From positions 80,333 through 144,332 of the forward strand of contig NZ_WNXX01000010.1 in the NCBI RefSeq assembly GCF_009733795.1: a stretch of DNA of 64,000 nt, read 5' to 3'. The translations under genes were made by a program, and so were the position numbers. The first letter of the stretch is position 1, and every line of letters begins with the position of its first letter. Under the pieces are notes generated by a model. The model did no database searches and was not told the origin of the DNA. It saw only the letters and a list, made by a program, of their open reading frames with translations. This document shows positions 58,642 through 64,000 of this stretch, piece by piece. The stretch is from Actinotalea caeni. GTDB lineage: Bacteria; Actinomycetota; Actinomycetes; Actinomycetales; Beutenbergiaceae.

Positions 58642-59334
58642 ATGCGCACCATCGGTCTCGTCGGCGGCATGAGCTGGTACTCGACCGCGGAGTACTACCG
58701 GGTGATCAACACCCGGGTCCAGGAACGCCTCGGCGGGCACGCCTCGGCGCCGCTGGTGCTCGTGTCGCTCGACTTCGCAGAGATCCGCGCCTGCCAGGTC
58801 TCCGGCGACTGGGAGCGCGCCGCCGAGCTGCTGACCGACGCGGCCCGTCGCTGCGAGCAGGCGGGCGCCGAGTCCGTGCTCATCTGCACCAACCTCATGC
58901 ACAGGGTCGCCGAGGCGGTGCAGGCGAGCATCGAGGTGCCGCTGCTCCACATCGGTGACGCGATCGCGGCCCGTGCGCGCTCGCAGGGCTGGCACACCCT
59001 CGGTCTGCTCGGCACCCGGTGGGTGATGGAGGAGGACTTCTACGTCGACCGGCTGCACGACCACGGCCTCGACGTCGTCGTCCCGGGCACCGACGACCGC
59101 GCCGAGGTCGACCGGGTGATCTTCGACGAGCTCACGCAAGGCCTCGTCACGCCCACCTCGCGCGAGCGCTACCTCCGGGTCGTCGCCGACCTCGCCGCGC
59201 GCGGCGCGCAGGCGGTCGTGCTCGGTTGCACCGAGATCGAGATGCTCGTCTCCCCCGACGACGTCGCGATCGGCGTCCTCGACTCGATGACCGTGCACGC
59301 CGAGGCGGCGGCCGACCTCGTCCTCGCGCGCTGA
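58642..59334 (+). CDS. Aspartate/glutamate racemase-family protein (YgeA-like)
   Basis: 230-aa PLP-independent amino-acid racemase. It opens TIGLVGGMSWYSTAEYYRVIN, the family start, and has the two catalytic cysteine loops ICTNLMH (Cys with Asn/His partner) and LGCTEIEML. Members racemise Asp, Glu or broader amino acids. The ATG at 58642 is used because the upstream in-frame ATG at 58582 gives a non-homologous extension; AGGA precedes it. Divergent from and probably controlled by the LysR gene. Confidence 0.88.
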   Translation: MRTIGLVGGMSWYSTAEYYRVINTRVQERLGGHASAPLVLVSLDFAEIRACQVSGDWERAAELLTDAARRCEQAGAESVLICTNLMHRVAEAVQASIEVPLLHIGDAIAARARSQGWHTLGLLGTRWVMEEDFYVDRLHDHGLDVVVPGTDDRAEVDRVIFDELTQGLVTPTSRERYLRVVADLAARGAQAVVLGCTEIEMLVSPDDVAIGVLDSMTVHAEAAADLVLAR

Positions 59335-59421
59335 CCGCTCCGCCGGGGACCGTCCCCGCCGGCACGGCGACTGCGTCGCGCGTCACAGCGCCGCCACCTC
59401 CCGCGGCGGGCCGTGCGCCGA

Positions 59422-59427
59422 TAGACT
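59422..59427 (+). promoter_or_regulatory. -10-like element of the DEAD-box helicase gene
   Basis: TAGACT in the 211-nt gap between the racemase gene and the helicase, giving a leader of about 110 nt. The leader is pyrimidine- and GC-rich; I see no known riboswitch in it. Cold-shock helicase leaders are often regulatory, so the length is of interest. Confidence 0.45.
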
Positions 59428-59545
59428 GAGGGCTCCTGCGGTCGCCTGCTCGTGTGCGCCGCCGCTGCTCTGCCGCACCACCTGTCACGCTCCACGAGGC
59501 GCACGGACAGCTCTCGCGGCCCGTCCGCCACGAAAGCGTGCTCCT

Positions 59546-61360
59546 GTGTCCTCACCTCTGCCCTCCTTCCTCGACCTCGGTCTCCCCGAGCCGCTCCTCG
59601 AGCGGATCGCCGCGCTCGGGTTCGTCCAGCCCACCGAGATCCAGGCGGCCTCGATCCCCGCGCTGCTGAGCGGTCGCGACCTCGTCGGCGTCGCCCAGAC
59701 CGGCACCGGCAAGACCGCCGCGTTCGGGCTGCCGCTGCTCGCCCGGCTGCAGCCGCGCACCGAGCGCGGCGCCGGCGTGCAAGCGCTCGTGCTCACCCCG
59801 ACACGCGAGCTCGCGCTGCAGGTGAGCGAGGCGCTGCGGACGATGGCGCCACTGCGGATCCGCACCCTTGCGATCTACGGCGGCGCGCCGTTCGGCCCGC
59901 AGCTGCGTGCACTGGCCGACGGCGTCGACGTCGTCGTCGGCACCCCCGGCCGGGTCATCGACCTCATCGGCAAGGGCTCGCTCGACGTCTCCGGCGTGCG
60001 GACCCTCGTGCTCGACGAGGCCGACGAGATGCTGCGCATGGGCTTCGCCGAGGAGGTCGCGACCATCCTCGAGAGCACACCTGCCGAGCGGCAGACGGCG
60101 CTCTTCTCCGCGACGATGCCCGGCGAGATCCGCCGCGTGGCTCGCACGCACATGACCGACCCCGTCGAGGTCTCGATGACGCCGTCGGAGCCGACCACGT
60201 CGGCGATCGAGCAGACCTACGCCGTCGTGCCGCTGCGGCACAAGACCGGCGCGCTCGCACGCGTGCTGGCCACGACCGACGCCGAGGCCGCGATCGTCTT
60301 CGTCCGCACCCGGCAGACCGCCGAGGACCTGGGCGCCGACCTGGTGGCGCGCGGCATCAACGCCGCCACCATCAGCGGCGACGTGCCGCAGAACGAGCGC
60401 GAGCGGATCGTCCAGCGGCTGCGCGCCGGGACGCTCTCGGTCCTGGTCGCGACAGACGTCGCCGCCCGCGGGCTCGACGTCGACCGGATCGGCCTCGTCG
60501 TCAACTTCGACGTGCCGCGCGAGACCGAGGCCTATGTGCACCGCATCGGTCGCACCGGCCGCGCCGGTCGCACCGGCACCGCGCTCACGTTCCTCACCCC
60601 CAAGGAGCGGTACCGCCTGCGCACGATCGAGCAGGCGACGCGCTCGACGCTCACCGAGGTCGCGATCCCGACGCCCGCCGACGTCAGCGCCCACCGCGCC
60701 GACGCGCTGCTCGCCGAGCTCCCGGCCCGGCTCGAGCGCGGTCGCCTCGAGCTGTACCGCGAGCGGGTCGCGATCATGCTCGCCCAGCACGGCGGCGACC
60801 CGCTCGACGTCGCGTCCGCGCTGCTGGCGCTCGGTGTCGGCGACACGGGACCGCAGCCCCGCGACGAGGACGCGCCGCGCCCCGAGGAGACCCGGTTCGT
60901 CGAGGACTCCCCCGCGCGCGCCGCGCGTCGCGCGTCCATGGGTCGCGACGACGCCGCTCAGTCGCACCGGCACTCCCCCAGCCGCGGCGAGCACGGCCGC
61001 CCTCGGGGCAACGTCTACCGCGTCGACGTCGGCCGCAACCACGGCGCTCGCCCCAACGCGATCGTCGGCGCGCTGACGGGCGAGGGCGGCCTGCACGGCT
61101 CCGACGTCGGCAAGATCGAGATCTTCTCCTCGTTCTCGCTCGTCGAGCTGTCCTCGCCGCTGTCGCCGGAGTCGAGCAAGCGCATCGGGACCGCGCGCGT
61201 CGCGGGTCAGGCGCTCAAGATCCGCCCGGACGGCGGCCGTCCCGGTCGCCCGCACCGCAAGGGGTCCGGCGACGCGCGGTTCGCTGACGCCCCCCGCGGC
61301 AAGCGGTTCGACCGGTCGCACGGCGACCGTCGCACGGCGCCGCGCCGCGACCGCGACTGA
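59546..61360 (+). CDS. DEAD-box RNA helicase (CsdA/DeaD type)
   Basis: 604-aa ATP-dependent RNA helicase. Motifs: Q motif FVQPTEIQAASIP, Walker A AQTGTGKTAAF, PTRELA, GTPGR, DEAD box VLDEADEML, SAT, then helicase C domain with VFVRTRQTAEDL, ARGLDVDRIG and HRIGRTGRAGRTG. The C-terminal extension holds a DbpA-like RNA-binding fold (NVYRVDVGRNHGARPNAIVGAL, KIEIFSSFSLVELS) and a basic RGG-like tail. GTG start; no strong ribosome site. It ends 3 nt from the convergent hisS stop. Confidence 0.94.
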   Translation: MSSPLPSFLDLGLPEPLLERIAALGFVQPTEIQAASIPALLSGRDLVGVAQTGTGKTAAFGLPLLARLQPRTERGAGVQALVLTPTRELALQVSEALRTMAPLRIRTLAIYGGAPFGPQLRALADGVDVVVGTPGRVIDLIGKGSLDVSGVRTLVLDEADEMLRMGFAEEVATILESTPAERQTALFSATMPGEIRRVARTHMTDPVEVSMTPSEPTTSAIEQTYAVVPLRHKTGALARVLATTDAEAAIVFVRTRQTAEDLGADLVARGINAATISGDVPQNERERIVQRLRAGTLSVLVATDVAARGLDVDRIGLVVNFDVPRETEAYVHRIGRTGRAGRTGTALTFLTPKERYRLRTIEQATRSTLTEVAIPTPADVSAHRADALLAELPARLERGRLELYRERVAIMLAQHGGDPLDVASALLALGVGDTGPQPRDEDAPRPEETRFVEDSPARAARRASMGRDDAAQSHRHSPSRGEHGRPRGNVYRVDVGRNHGARPNAIVGALTGEGGLHGSDVGKIEIFSSFSLVELSSPLSPESSKRIGTARVAGQALKIRPDGGRPGRPHRKGSGDARFADAPRGKRFDRSHGDRRTAPRRDRD

Positions 61361-61363
61361 GGC

Positions 61364-62710
61364 TCAGCCGGTCGGGAGCACCTGCGGGCGCAGGTCCTGC
61401 GCCGGCGGCTGCCAGGTGTCGGCGTCGGCCGGGGCCTGGTCGCCGCTGCGGATGTCCTTGACCTCGCCGTCGCCGTCCTCGCCCGGGAACCAGACGTAGG
61501 GGATGCCCCGGCGGTCGGCGTGGCGGATCTGCTTGCCGAACTTCGCGGCGGTCGGCGCGACCTCGGTGGGGATGCCGCGCGCACGCAGCCGCGCCGCGAT
61601 CGCGTCGCTCGCCGCCCGCGTGCCCTCGTCGACGACGGCGACCAGCACGGCGGTGGGGACGCTCCGGCTGGCGCGCACGAGGTCCTCGCGCAGCAGCCGC
61701 GACACCAGCCGGCTGACCCCGACCGACATGCCGACGCCCGGGTAGGTGTGGCTGCCGTCGGAGACGAGCGAGTCGTACCGCCCGCCCGAGCAGATCGAGC
61801 CCAGCGACTCGTGACCGAGCAGCGTCGTCTCGTAGACGCTGCCCGTGTAGTAGTCGAGGCCGCGCGCGATCTTGAGGTCGGCGACCACGACGCCCGGCAC
61901 CTGGGCGTGGGCCGACTCGAGCAGCCGCACGAGCTCCTCGAGCCCCTGCTCGAGCAGCGGGGTGCGCACCCCCAGCGCGGTCACCGCATCGGCCACCGAT
62001 GCGTCCGAGCCGCTGATCGAGGCCAGCTCCAGGCACGCGCGCGCCTGGCGCTCGTCGGCGCCGATCTCCTCCTGCAGGGCTCGCAGGACGCCGTCGGCGC
62101 CGATCTTGTCGAGCTTGTCGATCACACGCAGGGTGCCGTCGACGTCGGCGATCCCCAGCCCCTCGTAGAAGCCCTGGGCGACACGACGGTTGTTGACCGA
62201 GATCCGCACCGGCGGCACGCCGACGGCGCGGAGCCGCTCGAAGGCGGCGGCCATCACGACCGGGACCTCGACCTCGTAGTGGGCGGGCAGCGCGTCGGGC
62301 GCGACGACGTCGATGTCGGCCTGGGTGAACTCGCGGAAGCGGCCGTCCTGCGGACGCTCGCCGCGCCACACCTTCTGCACCTGGTAGCGCTTGAAGGGGA
62401 ACGTCAGCCTGCCGGCGTGCTCGGCGACGTAGCGCGCGAACGGCACGGTCAGGTCGAAGTGCAGGCCGAGCTGGTCCGACGCCGCTGCTGCCTCGTCCGG
62501 GTCCGCCTGCAGCCGGCGCAGCAGGTAGACCTCCTTGGACGTCTCGCCCTTGCTGAGCAGCGACTCCAGCGGCTCGACCGCGCGGGTCTCGATGCCGGCG
62601 TACCCGTAGAGCTCGAAGGTGCTGGTGAGGACGTCGAGCACATGGGTCTCGACGGTCCTGCCCTCGGGGAGCCACTCGGGGAAGCCTGACAGCGGTGCGG
62701 GGCGAGCCAT
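61364..62710 (-). CDS. hisS: Histidyl-tRNA synthetase
   Basis: 448-aa class II synthetase. N-terminus ARPAPLSGFPEWLPEGRTVE, motif 2 with YQVQKVWRGERPQDGRFREFTQ, histidine-specific LDYYTGSVYETT and GGRYDSL, HisRS signature and C-terminal anticodon domain (LVAVVDEGTRAASDAIAARL). The ATG at 62710 matches the usual actinobacterial start; an in-frame ATG at 62719 adds three residues. Divergent from the cyclophilin gene, convergent and nearly abutting with the helicase gene, with no hairpin between. Confidence 0.97.
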   Translation of the reverse strand: MARPAPLSGFPEWLPEGRTVETHVLDVLTSTFELYGYAGIETRAVEPLESLLSKGETSKEVYLLRRLQADPDEAAAASDQLGLHFDLTVPFARYVAEHAGRLTFPFKRYQVQKVWRGERPQDGRFREFTQADIDVVAPDALPAHYEVEVPVVMAAAFERLRAVGVPPVRISVNNRRVAQGFYEGLGIADVDGTLRVIDKLDKIGADGVLRALQEEIGADERQARACLELASISGSDASVADAVTALGVRTPLLEQGLEELVRLLESAHAQVPGVVVADLKIARGLDYYTGSVYETTLLGHESLGSICSGGRYDSLVSDGSHTYPGVGMSVGVSRLVSRLLREDLVRASRSVPTAVLVAVVDEGTRAASDAIAARLRARGIPTEVAPTAAKFGKQIRHADRRGIPYVWFPGEDGDGEVKDIRSGDQAPADADTWQPPAQDLRPQVLPTG

Positions 62711-62904
62711 GCCCGTCATCCTGCCACCCCGACCCACGCCGTCCGGACGCCGGGCGAGGGCCGGGACGGCGGCCCGGGGCCCGGTCACCCACGGCGCCCG
62801 GACGCGTCCCGGCGGGCCTCGTCGGGCTCCGCCGCGGGCCCGGTTGTGACCACACCGTGACCTGCGCGGGCGCTCCCAGGCGGGGCGGGCGCGCACGCCT
62901 TGCC

Positions 62905-62910
62905 TAGACT
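62905..62910 (+). promoter_or_regulatory. -10-like element of the cyclophilin gene and leader hairpin
   Basis: TAGACT, giving a leader of about 63 nt that holds a GCGCCCC/GGGGCGC hairpin (62946-62964) just before the ribosome site GGAGG. The rest of the 269-nt gap between hisS and this gene, including the hisS promoter side, shows no other recognised feature. Confidence 0.45.
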
Positions 62911-62979
62911 GTGGCCGGGTTTCGGCTCACCGCCGGCCCACAGGAGCGCCCCGCGAGGGGGCGCCGGCGAGGAGGTCAG

Positions 62980-63777
62980 GTGCCGAGCAAGCGCGAGCGC
63001 GAGTATGCGCGACGACGCTATGAGAAGTCGGCAGCCCGGGCAGCTCGCGCTGCTCGGCTGCGGCGAGAACGACGACTGGTCATCCTCTTCACGGTGCTGG
63101 GGTTCGCCGCGCTGATCGGCGCGATCGTGCTGCTGGACCGCGGAGCGGAGCCCGAGGCGAGCCCGACCGACGGCACCTCGACCACCGATCCCGCCGCCGA
63201 CGCCACGCTCGACCCGCTCCCGACGACGATCCCGGAGCAGTACGCGGCGCCGCCACCGGCCAGCGACTCGCTCGACCGCGACTGGGACGTCACGCTCACG
63301 ACCAACGTCGGCGACATCACGATGGTGCTGCACGGCGCCGACGCGCCGCAGGCGGTCGCCAACTTCGTGTTCCTGGCGCGCGAGGGCTTCTACGACGGCA
63401 CCGCGTGCCACCGGCTGATGCCCGGGGCGCTGCTCCAGTGCGGCGACCCGACGGCGACCGGCACCGGTGGCCCCGGCTACACCTGGGGCCCGATCGAGAA
63501 CGCTCCCGAGGACGACCTCTACCCCGCCGGCACCGTCGCGATGGCGCGCGCCGGCAACGACGGCGAGAGCATGGGCTCCCAGTTCTTCCTCGTCTACGCC
63601 GACGTGCCGCTGCCCTCGGACGAGGCGGGCGGCTACTCGGTGTTCGGCGAGATCACCGGCGGGATGGACATCCTGCAGCAGATCGGCGCCGGCGGCGTCG
63701 ACCCGAACAGCGTGGGAGCGGACGGCACCGGTCGTCCCGCCTCCGACGTGATCATCACCGGCGTGGAGGTCGAGTGA
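62980..63777 (+). CDS. Membrane-anchored cyclophilin-type peptidyl-prolyl isomerase
   Basis: 265 aa. A basic N-terminus (PSKREREYARRRYEKSAARAARAARLRRERR) precedes a membrane helix (LVILFTVLGFAALIGAIVLL), an acidic/Pro linker and a cyclophilin domain (VTLTTNVGDITMVLHGADAPQAVANF, FYDGTACHRLMPGALLQCG, GESMGSQFFLVYADVPLPSD). The catalytic arginine of classical cyclophilins is at the expected place in the CHRL segment. Its side, extracytoplasmic, makes it a candidate foldase for secreted proteins. GTG with GGAGG upstream; ends in a GTGA overlap with the next gene. Confidence 0.92.
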   Translation: MPSKREREYARRRYEKSAARAARAARLRRERRLVILFTVLGFAALIGAIVLLDRGAEPEASPTDGTSTTDPAADATLDPLPTTIPEQYAAPPPASDSLDRDWDVTLTTNVGDITMVLHGADAPQAVANFVFLAREGFYDGTACHRLMPGALLQCGDPTATGTGGPGYTWGPIENAPEDDLYPAGTVAMARAGNDGESMGSQFFLVYADVPLPSDEAGGYSVFGEITGGMDILQQIGAGGVDPNSVGADGTGRPASDVIITGVEVE

Positions 63778-64000
63778 GCGAGCAGTCAAGCCCCGAGTTC
63801 GAGACGCTGATCCGCACGCACGCCGGGCCGCTCCCGCTGGAGCCGCGCGCCGCCGTCGCGGACGCAGAGCCGACGCAGCCGCCCGCACCGGTCGCGGACG
63901 ACGCAGCGGCCGAGCCGACGGCGCAGCCCGAGCCGGCAGCCGACGCGCCGGCCACGCGGGCCGGCGAGACCGCCGCGGAGACGAGCGAGGCCGCAGCCCA
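63774..64000 (+). CDS. Unidentified gene, N-terminus only (cut by window edge)
   Basis: GTG start overlapping the cyclophilin stop as GTGA. The visible 75 residues begin SEQSSPEFETLIRTHAG and are rich in Ala, Pro, Glu and Asp with no folded domain yet. In relatives the gene after this cyclophilin is often a DUF349 protein with a similar disordered start; that is a positional guess. No function can be assigned. Confidence 0.5.
   Translation, partial: MSEQSSPEFETLIRTHAGPLPLEPRAAVADAEPTQPPAPVADDAAAEPTAQPEPAADAPATRAGETAAETSEAAA

Overview
The window is a high-GC, gene-dense piece of an actinobacterial chromosome. GTG and TTG starts are frequent, ATGA/GTGA stop-start overlaps are everywhere, a mihF-type integration host factor is present, and the housekeeping synteny is the actinobacterial one (pyrR-pyrB-pyrC-PH protein-carA-carB-pyrF-mihF-gmk-rpoZ-coaBC-metK-priA-fmt-rsmB-rpe, as in Mycobacterium tuberculosis Rv1379-Rv1408). 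Accessory content (xylose-type LacI regulator, chaplin-like LPXTG surface protein) suggests Micrococcales, possibly near Cellulomonadaceae; the family placement is inference. I saw no tRNA, rRNA, CRISPR, insertion sequence, phage or origin.

Layout. 1-0.9 kb: hisG (cut by the window edge) and hisE. 0.9-3.0 kb: an FMN riboswitch followed by an ABC permease and an NMT1/THI5-like lipoprotein, best read as a RibXY-type riboflavin importer. It lies between rpe and hisE, where many relatives carry ribD-ribE-ribBA-ribH. 3.1-5.9 kb: two divergent surface-protein genes, one a PV-rich repeat protein and one a chaplin-like, collagen-like protein with a sortase signal, followed by a 101-nt tandem hairpin repeat. 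6.1-18.2 kb: rpe, rsmB, fmt, a HAD hydrolase, a LacI regulator, priA, metK, coaBC, rpoZ, gmk, mihF, a very long intergenic hairpin, pyrF. 18.2-26.1 kb: the pyrimidine operon under a PyrR-binding leader. 26.1-31.7 kb: accessory block (PLP decarboxylase, a PQG-rich membrane protein with a zinc-ribbon PrsW-like partner, a GPH-type transporter). 31.7-44.7 kb: nusB, efp, the shikimate genes aroQ-aroB-aroK-aroC-aroE with an embedded prepilin peptidase, two tandem mltG genes, ruvX, alaS, two small membrane proteins, rpsD. 44.9-52.3 kb: a small Ser/Arg-rich protein, rarA, an MFS transporter, CYTH and VOC proteins, a LigD-like polymerase and an MMPL exporter. 52.3-64 kb: aspS, a dynamin-like GTPase pair, a LysR/racemase divergon, a DEAD-box helicase, hisS, a membrane-anchored cyclophilin, and a partial gene.

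Regulation seen directly: an FMN riboswitch with a Shine-Dalgarno-sequestering hairpin; a PyrR binding site (exact match to UCCNGNGAGG) just upstream of the pyrR Shine-Dalgarno; a recurrent -10-like hexamer TAGRCT upstream of about ten transcription units. In five of these the hexamer sits only 6-8 nt before the start codon, which implies leaderless mRNAs (hisE, rpe, fmt, aroQ, rarA); the LigD-like gene has the related TACGCT at the same spacing. The two things most worth following up are the apparent replacement of riboflavin synthesis by uptake and the surface-protein pair beside it.
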